Assembly: GCA_027943335.1 (NCBI GenBank)
Contig: BSBK01001580.1
Coordinates: 955,501-1,019,500, forward strand
From: Chamaecyparis obtusa
Lineage: Eukaryota > Streptophyta > Pinopsida > Cupressales > Cupressaceae
Reading direction: 5' to 3'
DNA length: 64,000 nucleotides
Shown: positions 33,936-46,330 of the stretch, piece after piece
Layout of the letters: every line of letters starts with the position of its first letter
Numbering within the stretch: position 1 is the stretch's first letter
Position numbers and translations under genes: made by a program
The notes under the pieces: model-generated
What the model saw: the letters and a program-made list of their open reading frames with translations, nothing else
What the model was told of the DNA's origin: nothing
Databases searched by the model: none

Positions 33936-36753
33936 TGTTGCCCCACTTTTCACCCCACAACCATGTTGTTAAAGTGGAAGATTTTGATCTCATAGTTAGG
34001 TCTGGTCATGTCTCGATCTAGGTCTAAGTCTTTCATTGGATAGGCTATCCTTGTTGGGTTCCCCTGCTATTGTCTTATCTTTTCTAGCCGGTTGGGTTAT
34101 TTGGAAGTCTTGTCATAATGGGTAGGTTATAGATCCTAACCCGACAAGGATAATGTGCTCCTATTGATGTTCCTTCTCAAGCAGGATGATGATTCCAAGT
34201 CATGATCTTTAGGCACTTGCAAGGAATCAGAAGAAGGTTGATTCAAGTTTCAGAAGTAAAGTTTGGACAGACATGAATTTAGATTCAATTTTTTTGAGAA
34301 CTTCCTGATGTAAGATGATTAAGGAGCAATTAAAAAGGAAGAGGCATGCAACAGTGATGAGTTCTTTTTGAACTCAATTTTCCTCTATTCCCGGCATAAC
34401 AAAGCCGAATATACACTTTTTAATGCATTTTCAATAGGCAATAAAGTATGATGCTTTTCATAATATAAAAGCATAGGTCACTTCTTTGAGTCCTCACGAA
34501 CTCACTGGTGCATTTTCCGAAAAGAAGAATTGGTAATGTGCGGGTTTCACACTTGAAGGGTGCGATTTCCACAGGCTTTTGTTAAAAGAGAAGTTTATTT
34601 ATATTGAAGTGTTTTAAAAGACACATGCTTTAAGTTATGGGCCCATGCACCAATGAGAGAGCGATCACATGATCGCATGAAATAAAATAATGCTATGCGA
34701 TCATGCGACAATCAAGCCTCCTGGGACCCACATACGCCAACAGTGCAAATGCGATAACATAAGCTGGGAAAGTTCATTTTGAGCGGTCGCATGATTGTAA
34801 GAGTCTAAAACATGCTATGCGATCATGCGAGATGAAGCCACGTGGAGTGGTGGGTTCGAAAGCATTTATACCGTGCGGCGTGCTAAAGAAGAATCAACGG
34901 AGGTCGCAAGATCGCAAGACTGAGAGAACTGTCTTGCGATCATGTGAGATCTTGCCACGTGTTCCAGTGGGCCCTGTTTCTCAGCGGGACCTGAGTTATG
35001 ACATCGCATCGACGGTTCAAAACATTCCAAGGTTTCAATCCAACGATGGTCAGAATTGCGCAATAGAAAGATGCTCAAAAAATAGCAACAAGGTGCCACC
35101 TGTCTCAGCGGACCCACGGGCACCAATTATAGAGCGGTCGCATGATCGCATGAATTAAAATAATACCATGCGATCATGCGACAACATAAATCGGTGACGA
35201 GAATAAGCAAATGCGACAAGGTGAAATGGAAGCCCGGGCATGTAAGAAAAGTCAATGACAGGAAAGACTAAACGGATGGTGCTCTGCTAGAATCCATGTG
35301 TGCCAATAGTAAAGCGGTCGCATGATCGCAAGGAATAAAAAAATGTCTTGCGATCATGCAAAAAGGTAAATAGTTAATACCGGTAAGTGTACGGAAGTGG
35401 AAGGAATATGCTTCGAGGCAAAGCGGGATTTCGCCATGTGGATTGACACCCGAGCTTGGCATAAAAAGAAATGTTATTATTTAAAAATTTTATGAGATGC
35501 TCGATCTACGGCTTCCGCTTTACGGAGATGATAGGGAAGATTCTACGCGGTCGCATGATCGCAAGAAATAAATAATCCCTTGCGATCATGCGAGATTGTG
35601 CCACGTGTCGTCAGCTATAGTCCAGCGCACATCAAATGGAGAATGACTAAAATATTATGTTTCAACTTTTATTTAACATGTGCTCTAAGTTACTCGTGTA
35701 CTCAAATTTGACGAGAGGAAAATGGGAGACTTGCTACTCCACTGCTACGGGTTCTGCACCTGTGATTTCCGCGAAGAACATTTGAAAGTGATACAGTCTG
35801 TCATTTGTGGTATCGCGAGATGGATTTTTCAACAGTGGATCGGGTTTCTCAGTCATGATCAAGGGAAAAGTAATAGTTCAGATATGTCAAGCACAGTGTC
35901 TTATTGAATATTTTCATGGATCCAGTCATGCAACTGTTCGTGTAGCATCTTCAAGTCTATGTTGTAGAAGTCTGTTCATTTCACCTTCTCGAAGGCAAAT
36001 TAGATGAAGAGACAAAGTCGTCTGGCTTCCTTTGTTGTAATGTCAAAAGCAGCTATCTATAGTCTTTCCAAATTTTAGAATTTGAAACACTTCATATTCT
36101 CATGAAGGCCATATGATGTAATCTCTATATAAACTGATGAAAAAGTAAATACAAAGGTCAGCAAAATTGTTGATGTATCAGACTTGATATTGCAGAGCCA
36201 GTAAAAAGTGTTTTATATCAATAATTTTTTGTTCCATTAGTTAGTTAGCAGTGGTTTCTATGTTTCTTTCTTTTAAATCTGAATTGCAGGAAGAAAGGAA
36301 GGATGTTTCATTCTTTTTGTTATGAGGATATGAATTAACTAGAATAGGATGTGCTTTGGGAGATTCAGGGGAAGACTCATTGGAAGTTCTTAATCATTGC
36401 GGTTACATTGTTGTAGATTGGTTAAACACTGAGTGTATGGATTCATAGTATGTGTGAGTTCTACAACTTGGTTCATAGATTAGAAAGATCTCCTTGCCTG
36501 GATTAAGTTTTCTTTAGGCTTAATTCGGTTTGCCTCTTCTGCTCTCGGGTTAAGAGCATACCCTGTGTTAGTTTTAGGACCAAAACATAATTCATTGCAT
36601 ATCATTCCATAAGGGAGCTGTACCTTCCAATTCAGAGAAAAGCCAGCAATCATAAAGCGGCTTTTCAACTGTTGTATTCAGATATTGTTCATAGTTTGGG
36701 CATTAAGAGTTATTATCATAAGAAATAAGAAAGGACAAATCTGTTTACTAACA
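33936..36753. mobile_element. Insertion F in E's 5' LTR, probably a solo LTR
   Basis: A 2.8-kb block is absent from E's 3' LTR. It starts TGTTGCCC, ends CTAACA and is flanked by aatt(t/c) (33931-33935 and 36754-36758; host copy gattcc). TG...CA ends with a near-perfect 5-bp duplication, no internal repeat of its own ends and no coding sequence fit a solo LTR. It holds six hairpin units (34661-35594). The open frames here run across the hairpins and are not credible genes. Confidence 0.75.
34661..35594. repeat. Six-copy hairpin array in F
   Basis: Copies lie at 34661-34710, 34782-34830, 34902-34948, 35134-35182, 35314-35360 and 35547-35594. The consensus is TCGCATGATCGCATG, an AT-rich loop of about 14-18 bases, then CATGCGATCATGCGA. 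Arms pair over 13-15 bases; some copies have AAG/CTT in place of ATG/CAT with compensating changes. Copies 2, 3 and 6 are followed within about 15 bp by CCACGTG (34838, 34955, 35601), a G-box core. Spacing is irregular (about 110-235 bp). Confidence 0.9.
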
Positions 36754-39568
36754 AATTCCAAACCCAATTTCTACATTTTACTATATTTGAGTTCAGAACA
36801 AGTTTAAATGGGTGATTTTGAGTTTTAAAATCTTTTGCCCTGGGTATCTTTATGAAAATCCATCTAGTAGAGTGATTTTCTATAGTGTGAATTGCATTCT
36901 CGCCAAGTGCCGATGTCAAGGGATATGTTTTGATCAATTTTCTAAAGGCATTCCTGGAGGCTGTCTATTCAGTTTGGTAGCTTCACACAGTTGTTAAAAA
37001 ATCAATTTTAAGTTGATCTGGTGTTGTTTGAATCTAATTTAGCTCAAAATTAATGATTTACAAATAAACATGTGTTTATTTGAATCTTTCGTACAATGCA
37101 TGATGGTTAAACTTCAGTGGCTGGTTGGGGACACAAAAAGGAAAAAATCTATAGCTAGTCACGTTTTTAATCGTATCTCAAAAAATATGAACTAGGTCGG
37201 GCTGATTTTTGTATATGTGTGAGATGACCATGTGTGCATTCTACAGATTTTTTTTTAGAAAAACCCAAATTGAAAATTGAAAGTTATGGTCCTCTAAGTA
37301 ATGGTAGAAATAAAAAACCAATATGCTTCCAACAATTTTATCCCACATTGGTTGGGAAATGGAGATTACAATTGTTTAAATACAAGAGCACCCAGCATGG
37401 ATGTGAAGTGAAAGGAAAGAGGCAGGTGGAGCCTCTTGGATTTATGGGGCCCGAGTTATATGGATGCCAGTTGGGCACGCATAAAGAGGAAATTTTAAAG
37501 AAAGTTATTATAAATGTGAAGTGCTTAGTCCCACATTGGTGGGGTGTGAAAATTCGAGTTGTTTATAACAAAAAGCACAAACATAGTAGTTTGAAGAATG
37601 AGCAAGAGGCTCTCCATGTGTGTGCACAAGTGGTGCCTTGAGAAGCATGTCAACAACCAAAAATGACATAATTTCATAGAGAGCTGGTGATGAGGTGGCA
37701 ATGGACATGTGTCAATCAGTCGCATAATCGCTAGATGAGGACGTGGTTAGTGAGAGCATTCAGAGATCTGGAGATGGCAGTTAGTTAACCACGTCACCAG
37801 GTCTCCAAATGCTAGTGGTCAAGACTCAAACATTCAGAGATCCAAAGATGCCTTGGTCACCAAATCTCCAAATAGACACGCGGTTAGGCAAGACATTCAG
37901 AGATCCATAGGTGGCGGTTAGTTAACTACATTGTTAGGTCGCTAGGTCATGATGGTTAGTGGCAAAGCATTGGGAGATTCAGAGATTGAAGGAGTCTCCA
38001 AATTTCTGAATGAAATCATAGTTAAGCCAAGGATTGGGAGATTCGGAGATTAAAGGCAGTCTCCAAATCTCCAAATAAATGCAAAGTTAGAAAAGGCATT
38101 CAAAGATCTAGAGATAAAGGAGGTCTCCAAGTCTCTAGATGAAACCACAGTCAAGGAAAAACATTTAGAGATTAGGAGATAAGGGCAGTGCCCGAATCTC
38201 CAAGTTAATTCAACCAAGATCAAAATGACCAATGAACAAGCATGTGACACTTGGCGGATTCTGGTGAGTTTTGAGTTAAAAGTGCAAAAAAAGGTAAAAT
38301 GAGATAGAAAAGTGCAGATTTAACATGATTTAAAACTTTCAATAGTCTGGTGAAATATTTTTATTTCAAGATTGAAGGGAAGCATTCACGGGAAATATTT
38401 TCAACTAGAATGAAATCAAATTTTAAAAGGTAGAGAATCAAATCAGTTAGAGAGGAATGATTGCAAGCATGAGGCAGTTGCAGAAGGAGATCAGTTTTTT
38501 AAAAGAAGAAGATATTCTATTGGAAACATACAGGTGTCAGTTGACTTAGATTGGCTCTCATTTTTTCTATATGTTTCTTTTTCTCCATTGTTACAAGGAT
38601 GATGAAATTTAACACTACTGGGCAGTATTCTGACTCTTGTGTCTTATTTTTTGAGTTTCTTGTCTTGTAAATGTACTAAATCAGAAGCTTTTTTAATGAA
38701 AAACAATGGAATCCCTATCCATGTTGGTGATATCTTTGTGTGTCTTGTTTGAATCTTTGTATGTTAATTTGTAAGGTATTTTAATGTATTGGTTATAAGG
38801 TAGTTGTGAGTTTGTTTTTCTTAGTTTCTTTCAAGGAGAGAGTAAATCTTTGAGACGAATTCTCGGGATTTAAAACTTGTACATGAATCTGATGTCTAGG
38901 TATTAGAGTAAAAATAGTGATTTGTAATGCATTTCATTTGGTTTCTATGTGTTTGAAGTTGGAGGGTTATCTAGGTATGTATATTTATTTGACTTTGTTG
39001 CCCAATAAACAAGGCACTAGTCTTTGTTGGTCATGCATTTCTCATCATCAATTCAAAAAATCAATTAATCTTTACTTTCTGTTGAAGAGCATACATGATT
39101 CATAACTTGTATTTGCAGAATACAAGTGTTGTTTGGTGACTCTTTGAAGAAATGAATCCTATGTTAATCTGCCTAAGTCTAGAACTCGAATAGAAGAAGG
39201 ATTTAATCCTTGTCACATTTGTCATTTTTCTAGTTCTTGGAACACTTATGCAAGTGGGATCTCGCATAAGATCGGTTGAGTCTTGTACTCCCATTTCTTA
39301 CAGGTCTGAGAACTATCCATAGTCATGTCTGCATAGTGGGATTTTGTCAAAGGAAGTTATTATAAATGCAAATTTATGTTTTATTAGGTATACCTGCCTA
39401 AGTGTGTGGAGCTCAAAGAGAAGAAGGCTTGCATGCCTTGTCAAGTTAGCCTTTTCTTGCCCCTTAATTTGTAGGAAGAAGCAGATTTGTGTGAGTCAGA
39501 CAAAGATCCCCTAGTCTGGGTTGCATTATCTCTTTTAGAATTGAGGGATACAAGAAAAATCTCTAACA
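36754..39568 (+). repeat. 5' LTR of E, second part
   Basis: It continues the LTR after F and ends CTCTAACA just before the primer site. The first 1.25 kb is confirmed by 43276-44521; the remainder has no second copy in the window. It contains the seven-unit hairpin array at 37757-38219. Short open frames here have no support. Confidence 0.88.
37757..38219. repeat. Seven-unit tandem array with paired GGAGAT/ATCTCC arms
   Basis: Units begin near 37757, 37831, 37894, 37968, 38033, 38097 and 38162 (63-74 bp apart), each opening cattcagagat or cattgggagat. Most contain a purine arm (GGAGATTCGGAGATT in unit 5) and a facing arm (AGTCTCCAAATCTCC) separated by about 7 bases, so each can fold. E's 3' LTR keeps about four units (44250-44520) before it is cut. 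Confidence 0.85.
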
Positions 39569-39570
39569 AA

Positions 39571-39589
39571 ATTGGCAACTCTACTGGGG
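39571..39589 (+). promoter_or_regulatory. Primer-binding site of element E
   Basis: attggcaactctactgggg begins two bases after the LTR end CTAACA. It resembles the ttggcgactctgctgggg sites of many plant gypsy elements. The exact tRNA is not assigned. Confidence 0.75.
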
Positions 39590-40272
39590 AAATGAAATAC
39601 AAAATCTTATAAATATCCAGTCAAGTTTTCCTATCCAAGTCATCCAGCTAAGTGGTGACTTATGTTGTATAGTCATATTTTGAAAAGATTTATATCATCT
39701 TACCAAGTGTGAGTGGCGACTCTGAAAGTCTTTGTTGTATCAGTGCATGTTTAAAATAAGAATATGATGAGTATGTAGTTCGATAAGCAGTTTTGAGGTG
39801 TTGGTGAAGCTTTGTTGTGCTTACTGGAAAGAAAGTGTAGAGAAGGTGTTTCAGTAGTTTAAATATTTCTCCTCTTCAAAGAGGTGGTGACTCTACCTAC
39901 AATTACAAGGAATATAGCTTCAGATCTACCAATTTTTCTAGCCAGTAGGTTGGTGCAGCCACAACACCTCAAGGTATTTTGATTCTCATATACAAGTTTT
40001 TCATGAAAATCATGTGCATAAAAATTATTTCTCTATCTAGTGATTATTAGCACTAGTTGAGAGGGAAGAGACTAGTAAGTTTTTGCACACAAATCTATTG
40101 AGTAGATGCAGCTGTTATGTTTTGATGGTGTGTGCAAAATATATGGAAATGGACATGTCAGGCTTATTATGGATAAAATTTGCATAGTGATGTATGCTTA
40201 AGTTTTCAAACACAAGGTTGTGGTTACCTGTAGAAGCAAGTAGAAATGTTTTCTGAATTTTCCTAACCTTGT

Positions 40273-41040
40273 GTGTCTCCAAATGTAATCATGTCCAATA
40301 CAACATCCCAGCTAGGAAGTAAAGGGAGTTTTAAATGTTATTTGCCTCTGGATTTTGAGGGCATTCTTGGTTACCCAAATACAATACCCACGGAAATCAG
40401 AAAGTTCCTGCCTAAATTTAGTGGGGGAAAAGAAGAGTTAGCTGAAAAACATTTGAATGCATTCATGGATTTGATGGAAGATTTTGTGGTCAGCCACGAA
40501 GATGGAATCATGAAGTTGTTTGTACAATCATTAGTGGGAGATGTTAGGGAATGGTTTTCAGTTTTGTCTCATTACTCCATTTGTTCATGGAAGGAGTTTG
40601 AATCAGCATTCAATGAGATCTTTGGAGAATTTATCTGTGAATACAATTTGTTAGTTGATCTTGTGGGCATTCACATAGAAGAGGACGAGTTAGTAATTAC
40701 TTTTAATTTCAGATTTGGGAAAGTATTAAGGAAGATTCCTGAAAGTTATAGACCCCATGATGCATTGTGTTTGGTCATCTACTTGGCCGTATTTGACAGT
40801 AAGATGAGTTTCTTAATAAGGGACAAGGAACCACAGAGTTTGTATCATGTTTTTCAGTTGGCATATGATATAGAGAGAATGAAGAGGTTTGGATTGCCGA
40901 AACTTCATGGTGCTGAAAATTCAAGACCTCATATGACAGCTCTCCCAAATGTTGGCACTAACTCAAAGGTTATAGTAAGCAATGAAAATTATAGTGAGTG
41001 TTATGACCCAGCTGGTGTAATGTTAACTAACAAAAATTAG
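40273..41040 (+). CDS. gag: Element E gag
   Basis: The 255-codon open frame starts about 700 bp after the primer site. The text before the core (IPTEIRKFLPKFSGGKEELAEKHL) and the core itself (REWFSVLSHYSICSWKEFESAFNEIFGE) match the Retrotrans_gag fold. A later segment (RKIPESYRPHDALCLVIYLAVFDSKMSFLIRD, abbreviated here to its ends) is also gag-like. No zinc knuckle is seen. It ends at TAG (41038-41040), after which a low-complexity acidic region continues in the same direction. It would form the particle. The open length could reflect recent insertion or trans-mobilisation. Whether 41038 is the natural stop is unclear. Confidence 0.75.
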   Translation: MSPNVIMSNTTSQLGSKGSFKCYLPLDFEGILGYPNTIPTEIRKFLPKFSGGKEELAEKHLNAFMDLMEDFVVSHEDGIMKLFVQSLVGDVREWFSVLSHYSICSWKEFESAFNEIFGEFICEYNLLVDLVGIHIEEDELVITFNFRFGKVLRKIPESYRPHDALCLVIYLAVFDSKMSFLIRDKEPQSLYHVFQLAYDIERMKRFGLPKLHGAENSRPHMTALPNVGTNSKVIVSNENYSECYDPAGVMLTNKN

Positions 41041-42652
41041 GTTGAGCCTTTAAAATTGTACCAAAACTTTGAGCCTGATATTGTTTGCAATGTGTATAAT
41101 TAGCCCCAAGTTTAGAATACAAATGAGATAAATAATTTGGAGGTAAATGGATCTTCAGCAGTGGCACTTCAAGATTAACAGTATAATGATATTGTTGCAG
41201 GAAATAGTGATAATAATAGTGATCTTGTAAGTGATTCTTGTGACTGCTTGATTGATAAACATGTTGATTTCTATAAGCCTAAAGTGATGCATTCTTTTTC
41301 TGAATTGCAGCAGAATGTTTGTCATCTTAATAAATTTCATGTTTCAAAATTTGAGGCACTTACTATTTTTGAAAGTGGTAATGTCATACCAGAGATACAT
41401 TCAATTTGTGGTCATGAGTCATCATTAATGTTTTCAAATTCTTCTATTGATTTGGAGAATTCTGAATATGAAAATGAAAGTTGTTTAAGCGAGAATTTGG
41501 TTGAAAGTGTTGAAGTTGATTTCCTTTCAGACTAGTGTGAATCGGTTTATGAGATATTCCAAGAAGGCACTTCTTATGATAGTGAAATTAATACAAATTA
41601 TGACTTTTCATCAAATATGGAAATATATTTATTTGATAGTGAAAATGATGAACATTCTGATGGGACATTTGTAAATGCATATGATCATGAGAAGGTGAAG
41701 ACTTGTCACACAGAAATTAACAATGCTAATAGTGTGCCCTATGACAATGATTTATGTCAGGGAAACATGAGTCAAGATGAGGACATGTGTAATGGACTGC
41801 ATACTGACTTATTGGAGCCACATTTTGAAATACTTCATGTGAAGTTGAAAGATGTTTCAAATTTTACAACAGATTATTTGTTTCAGCCAGAGGTATGTGC
41901 ATTTCTCCAAGAATCAGATGTAAAGAGTGTTGATGCTTTGTTTTTAAAAGATATTGAAATGAATCAGCAAGAATATATCAACTATCAGGCATAGAATGAG
42001 TCTTTTATTTTTTCAGTCCAGCATCTTGATGTTTCTCAGGATGAACTAAATTTGAAGTCACAAATTGTAGTTCATAATGATTTGCTTGAGCAATTATATG
42101 ATATGCACAGAGTTGAATTTCAAAAAAATTCTTTCGATATTCAAGCATGTTTTGAGGAAAGCTAGCATGATCCCAACTTTGTAGTTGAGTCGGAATGTTG
42201 TTCTCCTCAGCTGGTTAAAAATTTTAAAAGGTGCAACAGCCTCATGTCACACAATGATCAACACTTTCAGAATTTTGGTGATTTCCAAATACTTAATGAT
42301 AGTGAGAGTGTTGATTATTTTATATATGATATGCTGAAGATTTGTGGCAATATGTCTGACCATGTTAGCAGAAGTAATGGTTTCAATTTACCTTTGATAC
42401 ATGAAAATGAGAATTATATTTTTGATAGAGATAAATGTTGATTCTCACTGTCGGAGCTTTGAGGTTTTTTGTAAATGTTTGTACATTTGTAAAGTTGCTT
42501 TGTTTCTAGTTGTTCGGTGGTTGAATAAGGATTCCCTTGTTTCTAATGAAGAGAGAGAAAGTTTGTTTTCATTTTTTATTGGTCTGCTTTAACCATGAGA
42601 TTCTAAGTTATCTACATGTCTGCATGCGGCACGCGACCCCAATCAAAGCCAC
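41041..42652 (+). pseudogene. Element E post-gag acidic region
   Basis: Open pieces at 41248-41535, 41617-41994 and 42244-42441 encode Asp/Glu/Asn/Ser-rich protein text (SSIDLENSEYENES, FDSENDEHSDG, HNDQHFQNFGD) separated by single stops such as TAG at 41533-41535 and 41992-41994. They read as one decayed long frame. No protease, reverse transcriptase or other known domain was found. It occupies the place of pol. No clear polypurine tract precedes the 3' LTR at 42653. Confidence 0.55.
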
Positions 42653-44521
42653 TGTTGGAGCTCTAAAATTTTGGATAAATTTTAGAGTGTGTATTCTGAA
42701 AATTTCTCTAAGGAAAAGTTAGTGCCCCTGAAAACCTTTTGTAAGAGGCCAAGTTTGAGTGCACGTAAAAAGGGACCTGATGTTTTTCATGAAGAACCAC
42801 TTGGGGGATGTGTTCCTCACCTATCATTGAGAAAATGTAATGGGTTACAGCTCTCAAATGTCAGTTCTGCTATGTTTTGGAGATAGCCATTTGGAGGTGT
42901 TTACCCAAATCTACACTTTGTGTTTCCAGAATTTTCATAAGTGACCCACTTCAGAGGATTGCATCTTGAGCCCAGTTGATAGTCATGACATAAGGGTTGT
43001 TGCAATGTGTTGTAGGTATGGAAGTGACTCTTCATGCCCATTTTCAGACCCCCATAAGTTTGTTTGATCAGTTTTCCAAAGCCTTTCCGTTTGCAATTTA
43101 TTAAGTTTCTCTGAGTGTGAAAATGCAGAATTTAAGTGGCCTACTTTTGGGTCTCACAAGTTGTACCTGGTTCAAGGTCATAAAGAGTTGGGTGTTCCCC
43201 TGCATTGAAAACATGAAAGTGTACCTCTATGAGGATTTGCAGATCATAGACAATCCATTTGGCCCCTTTCTCAGTTGATTCCAAACTCAATTTCTGCATT
43301 TTACTATGTTTGAGTTTAGAACAAGTTTAAACAGGCGATTTTGAGTTTTAAAATCTTTTGCCCTGAGTATCTTTATGGAAATCTGTTTGGTAAAGTGATC
43401 TTCTATAGTGCAAATTGCATGATCACCAAGTGTCGATATTAGGGGATATGTTTTGATCATTTTTCTAAAGGCATTTCTGGAGGCTATCTGTTTAGTTTGG
43501 TAGCTTCGCACAGTTGCTAAAAAATCAAGTTTAAGTTGATTCAACGTTGTTCGAATCTAATTTAGTTCAAAATTAATGATTTATAAATAAACATATGTTT
43601 ATTTGTATCTTCCATATGCTCTGCATGATGGTTAAACTTCAGTGGTTGGTTGGGGACACTAGCTAGTGATGTTTTTAATCGTATCTCAAAAAATATGAAC
43701 TGGGTCGAGCTAAGTTTTGGATATGTTTGAGATGACCATGTGTGCATTCTACAAAAAAATTTAAAAAAAACTCAGATTGAAAATTAAAAGTTATGGTCCT
43801 CTGAGTAATGGCAAAAATAAAAAACCAATATGCTTCCAACAATTTCCCACATTGGTTGGAAAATGGAAATTACAATTATTTAAATACAAGAGTGCCCAAT
43901 ATGGATGTGAAGTGAAAGGAAAGAAGTAGGTGGAGCCTCCCAGATTTTTGGGGCCCGAGTTATGTGGATGCCAGTTGGGCGCGCATAAAGAGGAATTTTT
44001 TAAGGAAATTACTATAAATATGAAGTGTTTAGTCTCACAATGGTGGGGTGTGAAAATTCAAGTTGTTTATAACAAAAAGCACAAACATAGTAGTTTGAAG
44101 AATAAGTGGGAGGCTCTCCATGTGTGCGCACTGGTGGTGCCTTGGGAAGTGTGTCGACAACCAAAAATGACATAATTTTGTAGCTGGTGATGAGGTGGCA
44201 ATGGACACATGGCAGTCAGTCGTGTAATCTCCAAATCAGGATGAAGTCAGTGAGAGCATTCAGAGAGCTGGAGATGGCAGTTAGTTAACCACGTCGTCAG
44301 GTCTCTAGATGCTAGCGATCAAGACTCAAACATTAAGAGATCCAGAGATGCCTTGGCCACCAGATCTCCAAATAGACACGCGATTAGGGAAAACATTCAG
44401 AGATCCAAAGGTGGCAATTAGTTAACCGCATCGCCAGGTTGTTAGTTCATAACGGTTAGTGGCAAAAAATTGGGAGATTCACAAATTGAAGGAGTCTCCA
44501 GATCTCTAAATGAAATCATAG
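42653..44521 (+). repeat. 3' LTR of E, truncated
   Basis: It begins TGTTGGAGCTC and matches the 5' LTR up to about 38016, then stops at aaatcatag where copia H begins. About 1.55 kb of LTR 3' end is missing. Confidence 0.9.
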
Positions 44522-44876
44522 TGGTGCAAGAGCACCCCCTCCACTCTTCACAACATCCACACTTTTATGGTCTTCAAAGGAGTCACCCAACGGTATTCAT
44601 ACCTAAGGGTCTTTTAAGAATTCTCAAATTTTAATTAGCAAGCCAACTTGTAAGACCTAGTAACCCTCGGTGTGGTTATAAACCATGGGTTTTTTACTAT
44701 GGTCCAAAGGCACTTTTAGGTGTTTAGATTATTTTAATGTTTTAGTAATGTTTGGGATCATTAGGATCCATGGCTTAGGCCTATAGGCTCTTTAGCTATT
44801 GAGGATATCAATATACATCAAATAACCAATTAAATGAATGCTAGGACTCTAAGGCTGAGATGCCTTAATCCCAAAA
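44522..44876 (-). repeat. Probable 3' LTR of copia H
   Basis: On the minus strand, gtgagagaatt is followed by TTTTGGGATTAAGGCATC; the sequence then runs to the junction with E at 44522, where TGGTGCAAG is read on the plus strand. The TG start is decayed to TT. The boundary is inferred from the purine tract and the E breakpoint; no second LTR copy confirms it. Confidence 0.5.
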
Positions 44877-44959
44877 TTCTCTCACTTGTCAAAGATATGT
44901 CAATAGTCTACAAAATCAATTACTCAATGCCCCAAGGACTATGGAGCTCGCACACCATC

Positions 44960-45560
44960 AAAACTTCTTAGTGTTCACTGGCTTTTTCAATGCATCCACA
45001 ACATTCATCAAAATATCAACCTTTTTCAACTTCACCTTTTTATACCATATCATAAACAAATCAAACTAAACATTAATGTGCTTTGTTCTAGCATGGAAAG
45101 TAAGATTCTTAGCTAAGCTATTGGCATTTTGACTATCACAACAAATAGTAATTTCACTTGCATCAAAACACAATCACTAAGCTATATTGTGTCCTTACAA
45201 GCACGAGTAGTTGTTGTGTACTGTGATTTTGTCATGTACAAAGTGACTACGACTTACTGCTTACCCAACTAATAGCACCATGAAACATAGTAATTACATA
45301 TTCATTGGTGAATCTTTTGATGTTAGTATCACTTGCATAATCTGAATTGGCAAACCCACAAATACAAAATGAGTGCCAAGGTCGAGTAGGATAACCATGA
45401 AGATATAGGGAATACTTAGAAGTACCTTGCAAACATTTGAACACTTTCTTCACTGCATCACAATGTACCTATTCAAGATTATCCATAAACTAAATCGAGA
45501 CCCCCACTACTTGGGAAATATTTGGTCTTGTATAGACCATGGCATACATAAAACTATCAA
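44960..45560 (-). pseudogene. Copia H RNase H region
   Basis: Minus-strand text FKCLQGTSKYSLYLHGYPTR, GFANSDYASD and GAISWVSSKS, then CDSQNANSLAKN and FHARTKHINV in another frame, followed by DALKKPVNTKKF. These are the usual copia RNase H landmarks, with a stop after HINV (TAG) and frameshifts near 45240. Confidence 0.82.
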
Positions 45561-45699
45561 GAGCACTCACATTAGGTACTATCGCCATGTCCTATATCTC
45601 AATATGAGATTTTAGACAATCCTCTACAAACAACTTTGTTCCTTGAAAAACAAGAACTACCAAGGATCTAGAAATGTCTCCCCAACACCAAATTCATAT

Positions 45700-46330
45700 A
45701 CTTTCTATGATTCAACCACATATTTTTTTCTAGCTCTATATCTTCTTATTCACATCTCAAGGATATACCTTATTACACCTAAATCTTTCATAGAAAACTA
45801 TGTTCACAATTGAAACTTCAAATCTAGAACAATATTACCATTCCCAAAACAATAGCATATCATCTACATACAATGAAAAAATGAGAACGTGGGCATTTTC
45901 ATTTTTGAAATGTACACAATGGTTAAATTTACATCTTTAAAATCCCAAACTCGACACATACGTGCCACATTTCTAGTACCACATTCTAGGAGGTTGTTTC
46001 AAACCATAAAGAGATAAAAACTTAAATAGAATATGGTATTTACCTTCAACCACAAAATGATCTAACTTTGACATGTAAATCTCTTCATCCAAATTACCAT
46101 GAAGGAACATTGTCTTCACATCCTTCTGCTCAATATCTAAATCATGCATTGTTACAAGTGATAATGGAAAAGGAATGGATGTCAGCTTCACTACAAGAGA
46201 GAAAAACTTACCAAAGTCATTTCTCTCCTTAGGAGAATACCCCTTCGTGACCAATTGTATTGTATGCTTCTCGACACCACCAACAAGACCCTACTTTTTC
46301 TTGAACGCCCATTGACAACCAATAGGTTTA
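45700..46330 (-). pseudogene. Copia H reverse transcriptase
   Basis: Visible on the minus strand: VTKGYSPKERNDFGKFFSLV, DLDIEQKDVKTMFLHGNL and LYGLKQPPRMWY in the frame 45973-46254, then LYVDDMLLFWE with YVDD codons at 45859-45870. The catalytic Asp pair is kept, but the frame changes between these parts. Confidence 0.82.

Larger units (their letters stand above)
33312..44521 (+). mobile_element. Gypsy element E: giant LTRs, gag only
   Basis: The 5' LTR (33312-33935 plus 36754-39568, about 3.4 kb without insertion F), primer-binding site, 3.1-kb interior and truncated 3' LTR (42653-44521) are in plus orientation. The LTRs are longer than the interior. Only gag is recognised; there are no protease, polymerase or integrase motifs. 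The 3' LTR stops where copia H begins. The left end lies in what I read as gypsy C's LTR (atatg flanks it; the partner duplication is lost). Confidence 0.88.

Noticed and set aside
34817..35158. 113-codon frame in insertion F
   Set aside because: It runs through hairpin arms and loops; no family similarity and no context for a gene.
34661..35594. Hairpins as transcription terminators
   Set aside because: No U-run follows the stems, and intrinsic terminators of this type do not apply to plant nuclear genes.
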